A stretch of 64,000 bases of DNA. It comes from Gibbula magus. Taxonomy: Eukaryota; Mollusca; Gastropoda; Trochida; Trochidae. The notes below the pieces were generated by a model. It saw nothing but the letters and a program-made list of their open reading frames with translations. It was not told the DNA's origin and made no database searches. Position 1 is the stretch's first letter, and every line of letters begins with the position of its first letter. The DNA lies in assembly GCA_936450465.1 (NCBI GenBank), contig OW388302.1, positions 56,176,959 through 56,240,958 on the forward strand, written 5' to 3'. Made by a program: the position numbers and the translations under genes. Of the stretch, positions 23,627-34,178 are shown in pieces.

Positions 23627-23925
23627 TAATTAGAAGTGATGTTTGCCATTAGCTTTCTAACTAATTTGAATTAATTTTTAATTTGAACAATAATTTAAAA
23701 CAATTTTTATTAGAAGTGATGTTTGCCATTAGCTTTCTAACTAATAATTATTTTTATAATATAAATTTGAAAATTCTAAATACATTTTACTGTTATATTT
23801 ATTAAGTAATAATTGTTTACTCAATTGGCAATGACGTCAAGACTCGCGTGAAAATTGGCATGTATCATCTCTCGTGCTGTTTCCCCGACAGCTGAACATT
23901 GTTTCGCGCTAGATAAAACATTTAG

Positions 23926-24003
23926 ACAATAACTAACGAGTGACGGGGAATGACAGGTTATCTTTCCCGAGTTATATCATTTGAGTAATTCTCGAGCCTT
24001 GGC
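23926..24003 (+). mobile_element. Half copy of the foldback MITE at 8801-8950
   Basis: ACAATAACTAACGAGTGACG through GAGCCTTGGC matches the right arm of the 8.8-kb palindrome in inverted orientation and stops at the hairpin apex. Only one arm is present. Confidence 0.75.
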
Positions 24004-24121
24004 AACAAATTAGTTAATTGTAATAAGATTTCCGGAAAGTGGTATCTGCAGTGTCAGCGCCATTTTGTCAACAAAGGCCCGCGAGGTACAATTTACACTG
24101 CATTTCAATACGACAGTTTTA

Positions 24122-25852
24122 ATGCTCAGGATAGATGTAGACGCCCTTCGTGACAAGTTTGATAAAGTGGAGAGCTACTGTGAACACTTAGAACCAAGAC
24201 TTGAAGATCAGGAAGAACGTAGCCGCCGTAACAACATGGTAATATATGGGGTACCAGAGTCACCACGGGAAACCTACACCGAAAGTAAGGGGAAAGTGCT
24301 AGACATTTTGAACAAGGCAAGAGAAGTCAAGCAATTACAGCCCCTCACCCCCAGGGATATAGAGAAAGCCCACAGACTATCTTCACCCAGACAGGACAAG
24401 GTCAGACCCATAATCGTCAGAATGTGCCATTAGGAGGATAAATGGCACTCAGTGAAGATGCGGGAAGTGCTACGAGAGCTGGGGTACGGGATAGCTAACG
24501 ACCTGACAAAACATCAACGACAGGAACTACATCGTCTGCGGACTCAGAACCCTGATACCAGGTATTACTATAAAGGTAATAAGCTAGTGGAAGAACCCAA
24601 GAAAAACTCTGCTCATGCTGATCAGTCAACGCTCACAGACAGGAGTAGACTCAACAGGGAACAGCAGAAGCGTCGGGGTCTGAGATCTAGCCCCCACTCA
24701 ACCGGTGATTTTACGGCTCATCATGACACACAGCGTGACACTGAGAAACCAACTCACAGCAAGGACGAAGTTAGCTTTATTTTCTGGAATATAGCAGGTG
24801 CAACAAGAAAGCTAGCCGATATGGATTTTGTAAATTTTATTAAACAGTTTGATATTATCGGTCTAACTGAAACATGGACGTCAGGCGATAACATTGATCA
24901 AGTGTTTTCAGACTATGAAAATATCGTCAAGCCAGCAGAAAAGATCTCTACACGCGGAAGACTATCTGGTGGGATAGTGGTGTTGGTGAAAAAACATTTG
25001 GCTAGATATATTCTGTGGTCGAAAATAACTGAAAATTGTGTTTTTCTCAAATTTGATAAGGACCTATTTAAACTTAACCGTGATTTGTTGTATGCATGCG
25101 CCTATATACACCCAGAGGGGTCCACGTTTTATAACAAAGCTGGTATATTTTGTAAAAATGGTATCACTTTATTTCAAGAAAATTTACTAGAGGTACTGTC
25201 TAATATGCAAGATGTTCATATTTTGTGCGGAGGGGACTTTAACGCGCGTACCGGTACAGACCTAGATTTTGTTGAAGATGATATCATTGAATATACGGAG
25301 GGCGGAGAGTGTTCAACGTGGGATTTTCTTCTAGACAATTTTAACACCAAGCGGTTTTCCACTGACAAAGTTGTAAACAACTTTGGTAAGTGTCTTCTCT
25401 ATTTATGTTCTGTATTGAATATACACATAATGAATGGTCGATGTGGCACAGATACTGAAGTAGGTGATTCAACCTATATCGGTGTTAACGGCACGAGTGT
25501 AGTCGATTATATCATAGCGTCGTCGACACTGTTTGATAGTGTTCGCGACTTCTCAATTCCCTCCCGCGCAGAATCTGATCATCTACCACTCACTTTGCGT
25601 TAACGTGCGCTTCATACGGGTGAGCAGCCCGACTACAAAGAACATAAGTCCTATAGATTCATTTGGGAACATGATAAAGTAGAGGAATTTAGACAAAATA
25701 TTCTTTCAGAAAATGTACAAGAACTACTCACTGATTCACTTGATTCAGCTGTTACTGATATAGATAGAAGTATTGACTTAATAACTGAAGCTCTTTGTAC
25801 AGCTGCGGCCAACATGAAAAAAAGAAATTACCCCGATAGAACATATGAAAAT
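24122..25852 (+). pseudogene. LINE ORF: ORF1p-like region fused in frame to endonuclease
   Basis: One reading frame crosses two features usually encoded separately. First a coiled coil and RSRRNNMVIYGVPE, the RRM opening of ORF1p, then after an in-frame TAG (24431-24433) a C-terminal ORF1p-like domain (LTKHQRQELHRLR, YYYKGNKLVEE). A charged linker (about 24600-24760) leads directly into the APE endonuclease: FWNIAGA, DIIGLTETW, GGDFNAR, and SDHLPLTLR. A TAA at 25601 interrupts the frame, which then continues (YRFIWEHDKVEEF) to the insertion at 25853. The ATG at 24065 lies in target DNA and is not the true start. Whether the active ancestor was single-ORF or lost an intergenic stop cannot be settled here. 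Confidence 0.75.
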
Positions 25853-28211
25853 AGAGCCATGGCCTCTGTAGCTCATCAGGAGATAATAAGTGGGGTATGT
25901 TATGGAGTGGACTTTATAGCAATGGTCAGATAATGGAATGTAGTAATAAGAATCTAGGTAGTGAAACGATTAAAGCAGTTTAAAAATATTTTGTTACCAT
26001 AACTTTGCCAATCTGCTATATATATGTGTTGAAAGAGCAACACAAAGCTTTGAAGTAAATTGCTGGTATCAAACATATAATAATGTGGTGGAGAGATCAT
26101 ACTATTTTTTAAGATCGTACACACATTATATAATAATGAATATACCGGGTTCAATTCTTTGCATACAATTCACCACTGTAAGCTATTGCAATAATGGCCT
26201 GGGGCTGTAGAAGAAAATGAAAAAAACCTTTTTTGGTCATGACCCCTGCTAATTATTATCAAAATTGGTTACACATAAATCAACATTCGTTATGAATATC
26301 ATACACCTTTGCATTATATTGTTTTAATTCTTAATTGCATTATGGCAATACCAACATTTATTACATAATGAATAGGAGCCTCAGTTTTTGAAAATCCCAT
26401 TTCTCATAGGCTCCATTTCAATACTTAATAAATTGGTGAATTTTTTTTAGTAAATTCTTTTTCACCATTTCTTATAGGCTCCTTTTCAATATTTGATAAA
26501 ATGGTGATATTCTATGAATAAATTCTTTTTTAGAGTCAGTGAAAAGCAGTCTCACGCACAGTCTATGATAACACAGTGCTGCACAGAAGTTTGAAGTAAC
26601 CTGAAACCTCTGTGTAACTATCAGTTTTCATTCTTCTGCCAGGAAGAGGTCAACACAATGCAATTACATAACATGCAGACACTGGACTCACAGCCAGTAA
26701 AATTTATATGTTAGATGCAGTTTTTCCTTCAATTAATTATTGTTCTGTACTGAAGAAGATGATGAAAATAGGTGTGATGTCACAATCTCATATAGCTACT
26801 TCTTTTATAGTCCTATGTTATCACCAGTCATCACTAGTCATATTCAGTTCACATATCTCATGTAAAATCAAAAAATTTAATTCCTCTTCAAGTTATTCCT
26901 TCAAAGGGTATTCAATAGTTCTCATTTCAAATAGATTCACATTAAACATGTCCATGATGTAGACATCTATCTCATTTCTTGTTCCTATTGAATAAAATTT
27001 ACTGCAAAGTTAATAGAAAACTAAATCAGTTATAAAGTATAAAATATGATATATATAAGGTATACCAAATTGACTCGTACTGGAAATTCTCATTAATTAA
27101 TTAATTAATTTTCCAAATAATTACACTATATCATGAGATATTAAAAAACTCCATTATTTACTCTTAAATTACAAAGAACATAATATTAGATTTAATAAAA
27201 GATTCTGTATTAAGTCTTTAGAATACTTTAAGACTTGTGTACCTTTATCAGCAAATTCACTTGCAAAATACAAATAATTACTCATATGTGAAATGTGAGA
27301 CAAAGATAAAATATGACTTATAATTTTTGTCAGACCTCCAATTCTAAGTTTTTAATTCTAAATATCTCTTTTTCATCAGACATATTATATTCTCAAAACA
27401 CATGTTAGAACTCTCACATCAGAAAGATGAAATGCCTTTAACTCAGCTGTTTTCTTTAAAATTACCTCCCTTACCTACTTACTGATTGAAGTGCACATAT
27501 AATCTCAGAAAGATGCTGTAAACTGAAATAGGCTTTTAGGTTATGATCCCTGTGACCCATATGTGGGGTCACAGACTCACCAAATTTACAATTTAGAATC
27601 CCTTACAGCCAAGAAGTCTGTACATAAAACTTCAGCTCGCTAGAGCCATTGGGACTGGAGATGAAGATGAAAATAGCATTTTAGGTCATTGCCTCTGTGA
27701 CCCAATATTTGGGGTCTCACTGTCACCAAATTTACAATTTAGAATCCCCTTCAGTCAAGGAGTATGTACATAAAATTTCAGCTCTCTACGTTCATTGGGA
27801 CTGGAGAAGAAGATGAAAATAGTTTTTTTTTAGGTAATGACCCCTGTGAGCCACACTTGGGGTCAAAGGGTCACCAAATCTACAATTTAGAATCCCTTTC
27901 AGCCAAAGAGTCTGTACATAAAATTTCAGCTCTCTGGAGTCATTGGTTCTGGAGAAGAAGATGAAAATAGCTTTTAAGGTTATGACCCCTGTGACCCACA
28001 TTTGGGGTCACAGGGTCACCAAATTTACAATTTAGTATCCCCTTCAGCCAAGGAGTCTGTACATTAAATTTCAGCTCTCTGGAGTCATTGGTTCTGGAGA
28101 AGAAGTCGAAAAAGCGAAAAGTTTACGGACGGACGGACGGACGGACGGATGGACGGACGCCATCCCATGCCATAAGCCCATCGGGCCTTTCAGGCCAGAT
28201 GAGCTAAAAAT
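25853..28211 (+). mobile_element. 2.36-kb pearl/Helentron-like element inserted in the LINE
   Basis: Left end AGAGCCATGGCCTCTGTAGC + TCATCAGG; right end an array of about 4.5 units (27520-28100, spacing about 120-130, core TGTGACCCACATTTGGGGTCA), a GGAC microsatellite (28128-28152), hairpin CGGGCCTTTCAGGCC and GATGAGCT. Ends carry inverted AGCTCATC/GATGAGCT. Removing it joins LINE codons TAT GAA AAT | TCA TGG in frame, with T on each side of the junction; alternatively AAAAT is a 5-bp duplication. Insertion between T and T without duplication is the habit of Helentrons. The 26.3-26.5 kb interior has a small duplicated CATAGGCTCC motif. No ORF. Confidence 0.8.
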
Positions 28212-29499
28212 TCATGGCACGACGCAGAATGTAGAACTTTAAAAAAGGAAAGATGTAAATATCTAAACAAGTTCAGGAAAGTAAAAGACTTAGATTCTCT
28301 AAACAAATATCATAGCAGTAGGAACGCATATATTGCACTTTGTAGGAAAAAACGAAACCATTATTATAAGATAAAACAACAAAAGTTAGAAAATAGCATA
28401 CATGATTCCAAAACATTTTGGTCCATGCTGAAGACATTAAACGGAAAGGTATATTCGAGAAATAATATCCAAACTAAAGACTGGTACAAACACTTTAGCA
28501 ACTTATTTTCCGAGTTTAATAGTGACGTTGATTTATATGGCCAGTGCGATAGAGAAGCAATACATTCTGATCGTACAGATATTGATTCAAGTTTTGGAGA
28601 AGATATTCTTGACTCCCAAATCAGTAAGGAAGAAATATTACAAAGTATCACAAACTTAAAATCGAATAAATCACCTGGTACAGATTCAACAATCTCTGAA
28701 TTCTTTAAACATTCTGCCGATTTGTTATTGCCACACTTAGAACTGATATTTAATATTATTTTAGAAAAGGGTTACTTCCCTAAAACATGGTCAACTGGTA
28801 TAATAGTTCCAATTCATAAGAAAGGTAACCAAAATGACCCTGAAAACTATAGAGGCATAACGTTATTAAGCATATTTGGCAAAATATTTACATCTATCAT
28901 AAATAAGAGATTAGTTGAATGGGCTGACACTTTAGATAAGATAACAGAATCACAGGCTGGATTCAGAAAAGGATATTCCACTACTGATAACATATTTGTT
29001 CTTAATTCTATCATCCAAAAATACCTTAATCAAAAAGGACAGAAATTTTATGTTCTATTTGTAGATTTGTCCAAGGCTTTCGACTCAGTAAACAGAAATA
29101 AACTATGGAATCTCTTAGATGAACAAGGCGTCAGTGGCAAAATGGGGAAATTACTGCGGAGCATGTATGAACATGTGAAAATGTGTGTAAGGAATAACAA
29201 TGAATTATCAGATACATTTGTGAGCCAAGTAGGAGTTAGACAAGGCTGCATATTAAGCCCCTTCCTATTTACACTCTTCATAAATGAATTAGCAACACAA
29301 ATCCAAACCAACTGTTCAAACGGTATCCAACTGCATCCAGATATAATACAAATATTCCTGTTATTATTTGCCGATGACATCATATTATTTTCAAGCACAA
29401 TTAAAGGTCTACAAAAAGAAATTGAGGAATTAGAAAATTACTGCGATAACTGGAAACTTAATGTAAACCAGGCTAAAACAAAGGTGGTAGTTTTTTAAA
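28209..29499 (+). pseudogene. LINE reverse transcriptase domain
   Basis: Continues the endonuclease frame after the inserted element (NSWHDAECRTLKKE). Reverse transcriptase blocks are intact and in order: SNKSPGTDSTISEFF, VPIHKKGNQNDPENYRGITL, ESQAGFRKGYSTTDN, VDLSKAFDSVNRNKLW, GVRQGCILSPFLFTLFINEL, and the catalytic FADDIILF at about 29365. The frame ends at TTTTTTAA (29490-29498): one T too many in a six-T run shifts the frame, and the protein continues in the next frame. The ATG at 28425 is internal. Confidence 0.9.
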
Positions 29500-30573
29500 A
29501 ATGGAGGGAAACTCGCCAAAAACGAACAATGGTTTTATAAAGGAAAAAAACTAGAAACAACCACTTCATATAAATACCTTGGTGTGCATTTTACCAACCA
29601 TCTTTCATGGTCAGTCCATACATCACAGGCATCTATTCAAGCAAAGAAAATATTAATAGGTATAATAAAATATAAACATATCTTAGGTGACTTGTCCTAC
29701 AACTCCTTTTTCAAAATATTTGACACCAAAATCAACCCATTGTTGTTATATGGTGCGGAAGTATGGGGTTTTAAATCAGTTGATGTTATCGAAAAAGTTC
29801 ATTTGTATGCATGTAAAAAATGTCTTGGTGTAAAAACAGCCACTTCTAATTGTATGGTTTATGGAGAATGTGGCAGATACCCATTGTACATTGAGTCTAA
29901 TATAAAAATAATTAAATACTGGTTAAGGTTATTAAAAATGCCTTCACATAGAATACCAAGAAAATGTTATGATATGATGTTACTTTATGATAACCACGGT
30001 AAAACTAACTGGGTAACACACACGAAACACTTGTTATCATTTATTGGCTTCGGTAATGCCTGGCATGATCAATTTGTAGAATCCCACTCTCATTTTGTCT
30101 TCCTAGTAAAACAAAGACTTAAAGATATATTTCTGCAAAATTGGTTAACAAGTCTCTCATTGTCTAATAAATGTTTCTACTACAAAATGCTAAAAGATTC
30201 AATTCATGCAGAACATTACCTTTCGATCTTGACAATAAGGAAATATAAATGTTCATTGTCTAGACTACGCTGCTCTTCGCATGATTTATATATTGAAACT
30301 GGAAGATATAAAAATATTAAAAAAGAAAATAGATTATGTCAAATGTGCAATTTGAATAATGTCGAAGATGAGTATCATTTTGTGTGTGTTTGCCCAGCAT
30401 ACTTATCGTTAAGAACTGTATATATAAAGAAATACTATTATGAACACCCTGAAACTTTTAAGTTTATATCATTGATGAAAATTTATTCTAAAGTTCAATT
30501 AGAAAATTTGTCCATCTACATCCATAAAGCTTTTACTCTTAGACAAACTGTGTTGCTACCACCAAATGAATAA
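29496..30573 (+). pseudogene. LINE ORF C-terminal region with CCHC motif
   Basis: Continuation after the frameshift. Includes the post-RT block SYKYLGVHF, LLYGAEVWGF and the cysteine-rich end CQMCNLNNVEDEYHFVCVCP near 30340-30400 (C-x2-C-x9-H-x3-C spacing), then a tail ending LPPNE at the stop at 30571. Such a C-terminal zinc knuckle is usual in APE-type LINEs. The 3' untranslated part is only about 55 bases. Confidence 0.85.
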
Positions 30574-30644
30574 ATGTAATATGTACTACAGGCCTGAGGC
30601 CTTTCAGTACGATAATAAAGATTGAGATTGATACGACAGTTTTA

Positions 30645-31200
30645 CTGTGTTGAACGCATCAAACAAGAAAATCATGGACAGAAACATAAAAAATATAAAA
30701 CTATCTTTTGATAGTATTTTCAGGTAATGTTGCCATTTTGTTCCACGTAAACGGGACACCAAAATATTGAAATAGCGAATCGTGTAGCAACTTTATTTAG
30801 TTCAGCCAAATTTGTCATTGACACGAAGCCTTTACTTGATTTGACACAAGCCGTATCACTGTGACATACGGGGGTTTACACTGTAGAAGTCACCTACAGA
30901 TCTAAATTCAATTTGAGCAAAATATTCTGCCATTCTTTTTCGTAAAACAAATCGTTAATGTATCAACATATCATAATGATCATTAGGCATGCTCCCCTCG
31001 CTAGCCAAGTTGACAGGCCATTTTTTTTACATTTCAACTGGAGTAAACAATGGTCGATACCCGAATGTCAAATATACTATGTGGCATGTTTTATACATAT
31101 TACTACTTACTGAGTTGTATTTCTTGTATGAAATTTATTTCTGTACACTTAATTCGTGTTTATTTTCTGTGTACATTTCGTACAAATATATTGATACAGG
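30645..31200. other. Intergenic, no gene seen
   Basis: AT-rich sequence between the LINE and the right arm of the inverted repeat. Confidence 0.5.
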
Positions 31201-31466
31201 TTTAAATTATTGTTAAAATTAAAAATTAATTCAAATATTATTGTATAATCTGGAAAAGAATTATTATGATGAATACTACAAAATTGTGAATTGACTAAAT
31301 AATATGTCGGGACATGTCTCCATTATTAACATAGGTAATTTATTAACCCCTTTTCCCAAGCAGACATTTATTATTTTGAATCCATGCTTAATTTTCATAC
31401 TTTGGGAAAATACATTTTAATTCCTCTTTGTCATCAATGTTGAAAGGTAAAGCACCAGGTAATGAG
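31201..31466 (-). repeat. Right arm of the 270-bp inverted repeat
   Basis: Inverted counterpart of 23349-23626; ends GGTAAAGCACCAGGTAATGAG. It is followed at once by a second CACCAGGTAA. Confidence 0.8.
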
Positions 31467-31488
31467 GCACCAGGTAACTCGAAACTAT

Positions 31489-31544
31489 CATGGAAGCGGA
31501 GGAACAACTCGTTCTTCGAACTCGTTTTTCCTCCGCTTCCATGA
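31489..31544. repeat. Perfect 17-bp-arm hairpin
   Basis: TCATGGAAGCGGAGGAA (31489-31505) and its exact complement (31528-31544) around a 22-base loop that is itself partly symmetric (CTCGTTC...GAACTCG). Probably a foldback remnant. Confidence 0.75.
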
Positions 31545-31900
31545 CATCTTCTCGTTCAATACAAACGATCCAAATGCACAAGTATGATGTTCTATATATT
31601 AATCAAAACTCAATCTTTGATATATCAATTGCTTAAGATATCAAACTGGGTAAGTTTGCAAAATACTTTAAACATGCATAGTAGCATTAGTAATAATTTA
31701 CATCTGAAGCTAATGTTTTGTCAGATATGTGTCAGTCTATCAGTCTTCAAACTCATCCTTATCATCGATTCATTATCATCCTTTTGAATTTATTGTGATT
31801 GAGTTTTCCCCCTCTGGTAAATACAGAGTATTGAATGTAGTAGCTAGTAAGTATTATGAGCATACCTGAAAAATAAATTTTCTATTGTTTTCTTTTCCAG

Positions 31901-32134
31901 GCATAGGTGAAGCATTTGAACTGATGAAGGCACTGGACCTGGAGCTGCCAGAGGCCAGTGTTGCAGTTGGAAATGGAGTCTCCATTACGACGAAGCAGGG
32001 ACACGTTCTCCATGTTGCCTCTACCAGCAATGTTCCAGATGACGCATTATTCAGCACATTGAAGACAGCACCTCCAAGTCTGACTAATAGAGAGAGGGTC
32101 CCGTACCTGGAGCTGGTCAATGCCAATTTATCAA
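31901..32134 (+). CDS. Exon of a putative secreted/membrane stalk protein (N-terminal module)
   Basis: 234-bp exon with acceptor TTTTCCAG (31893-31900) and donor TCAA|GTATGT, phase 1 at both ends. It encodes 78 residues (GIGEAFELMKALDLELPEAS... ending LELVNANLS), mixed hydrophobic and acidic, with a possible N-glycosylation site near the end. I do not recognise the fold. Phase 1-1 symmetry is shared with the next three exons, typical of modular extracellular proteins. No signal peptide exon was found upstream; it may lie outside or among the repeats. Codon content and splice sites support a real exon. Confidence 0.55.
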
Positions 32135-32640
32135 GTATGTATGTACCAGCAATGATGATCCTAGTATTTTGACCTGGCAATAGATCTCATAGGGACTTGA
32201 GGCAAAATTAGTGCAATTGTGTAAATTATTGAGAAAAAACTTCACATCAAACGCTGTCTTTCACATGCAAGATAACACATATACTTTTGCAGCAATTTGA
32301 TGCCTGGTATTCGTGTAAAACCACTGTATTAGGTTTACGCTAACACTCATGAATTAGGGAAAATTACTCCTTGACGCAAGCAGGGGTACAGTAAGGCGAG
32401 TAACTAAATTAACACAAGTGAGTCTAAACTTTTGACTGAGAGTATATATATATATATTATTTTCTGTAATCAGTTAGCCCTCATTACATGATATTTTACA
32501 TATGTGGATTGATGCCACTGATTTTAAACTTCCGGGTTTATTTGCATGTGTTGAATAACAAAACAAAGAACCCTGGATATTTGTAACCATTGTTTTATAA
32601 AAGTCATTATTCACTGTCATCATCCAATCGCCTTTGCCAG

Positions 32641-32727
32641 AATCATCACTTGGAGCCAGTCCTGGATCATCGTCCCAGAATCCTCCAAGAGGTAGCAGTG
32701 ATTCTTGTGATACTTCAAACACATCAA
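32641..32727 (+). CDS. Ser/Gly/Pro-rich stalk exon 1
   Basis: 87-bp exon, acceptor TTTGCCAG, donor TCAA|GTAAGC, phase 1-1. Translation SSLGASPGSSSQNPPRGSSD... is a diverged relative of the two duplicated exons downstream (shared SSQNPPRG core). Confidence 0.6.
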
Positions 32728-33026
32728 GTAAGCCCTTGTTTATAACACTGATTTGATAACACTTTGATGAATGTAATCAGGATCCTATCATGTTATGCTT
32801 TCATTCTACATAGTAGATATTGTTTTTGTGAGATCAATATAGAGATATTGCAACGATCAAATGTTCAAAAAATTATGACATTACAAGGTTTTGTTAATGA
32901 CTAAGAACTAAAAAACTGACAAATGTCATGTTTCAAAGACTTTTTACAAAAGCAACTAGGATTCTTATAATATTGTATCATATAACTGCATATCAAATAT
33001 ATCATCATGCATTCTTCACATTTTAG

Positions 33027-33116
33027 ATTCAGCACTTGCAGGCGTTACACCCAATGGATCTACTTCCTCGCAGAATCCTCCCAGAGGCGGCAGTGCCAAT
33101 GCTTCCCTCACATCAA
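33027..33116 (+). CDS. Stalk exon 2, tandem duplicate
   Basis: 90-bp exon, acceptor CATTTTAG, donor TCAA|GTAAGA, phase 1-1. Encodes NSALAGVTPNGSTSSQNPPR + GGSANASLTS with sequons NGS and NAS. About 90% identical to the exon at 33479; the introns upstream of both are also similar, so the duplication unit is about 452 bp and includes intron. Confidence 0.7.
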
Positions 33117-33478
33117 GTAAGACCTTTAGAAACTGTTTTGGATGTAAGCAGTACATTTGAGCTTTTTACAGTATAAACCCTTGTACGACATTGCTAAAAA
33201 CTTACACTAAATACATTTCGGCTAAGGAAAATGGAAAACCAGGCCATGATGGATATCGCGACAGTGAAATTGTCGTAAATTTATGACATATCATCAGTTA
33301 ATGACATCACAAGGTTCTGTTACAGTCAATGCCTTGAAAATAAACAGCACACAGATCATATCATGTCACATTTTACAAAAGCAACTATTTATCTCAATCC
33401 TGTATCATAAAACTGTATGAAACCATTATTGTTATTACTCTAAACAAATATATCATCATGCATTCCTGCGTATTTTAG

Positions 33479-33568
33479 ATTCAGCACTTGCAGGTGTTAG
33501 ACCCAATGGATCTACTTCCTCGCAGAATCCTCCCAGAGGCGGCAGTGCCAATGCTTCAAGTACATCAA
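33479..33568 (+). CDS. Stalk exon 3, tandem duplicate
   Basis: 90-bp exon, acceptor GTATTTTAG, donor TCAA|GTAAGA, phase 1-1. Differs from exon 2 by about three residues (GVRPNGS, NASSTS). The open frame and both splice sites are kept in both copies, which suggests selection or recent duplication. Confidence 0.7.
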
Positions 33569-34178
33569 GTAAGACCTTGTAATATTTTTTTAAAAATAAT
33601 ACGTCCTTAAGCAGAAATAATTTGAGAAATGGGTGATTGAGGCATACAAAAAAGTTTTTGAATTTCAAGCAATAACTTGTCAGTTTTTAAAACAAATATT
33701 GTACTCTTGGGTCAAATAAGACCCAAACATTGTACAAAGGTTAATAGATAAAAATAAATAGGTATTCAATGAGACGATTAGTATTATCTATTTTACCTTA
33801 AATCACTGGCACTGGTAACATATATAAATTCCTCATTGTTTACTTTTATAACAAATGATAGTGAATATAAATAGAGGATATTGAATGTTTTCATGAGTGT
33901 CATATTGGCTTTCCTTGTCATGAGATGAGAGATAAGTGATATCACAATGAACGCAATACACATTCTGTTTATCATATACTTCTTTGGTCGGAATTGTTGC
34001 GTTTTTCGTTAAAAAATCATTTACTTGGATGGTTTCTGGCGACGTCATACCATTGTCACGCTGTCGCTTAGCAGTCTTTATGAATGAAATAAAGTTCACT
34101 TAACAGATTGAAATATGCATTCTTAATGTTAATGCATAGGATCTGGAGTAATATTTTATTTCATTTATTTGCATTTCA

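Larger units (their letters stand above)
24122..30630 (+). mobile_element. Non-LTR retrotransposon (LINE), 5' truncated, with 14-bp TSD
   Basis: ATACGACAGTTTTA occurs at 24108-24121 and at 30631-30644, directly bordering the element: a target-site duplication. The element contains an ORF1p-like region, an APE-type endonuclease, a reverse transcriptase and a C-terminal CCHC motif on the plus strand, and ends with GATAATAAAGATTGAGATTG, a short repeated tail rather than poly(A). It is 5' truncated inside the coiled coil. A 2.36-kb unrelated element (25853-28211) sits inside it. Defects: TAG at 24431, TAA at 25601, a one-base frameshift at 29490. CR1/L2/Tx1-like in style; clade not assigned. Confidence 0.9.

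Noticed and set aside
24065..24121. ATG and first 19 codons of the LINE ORF1 frame
   Set aside because: They lie in the target DNA and TSD, upstream of the element border.
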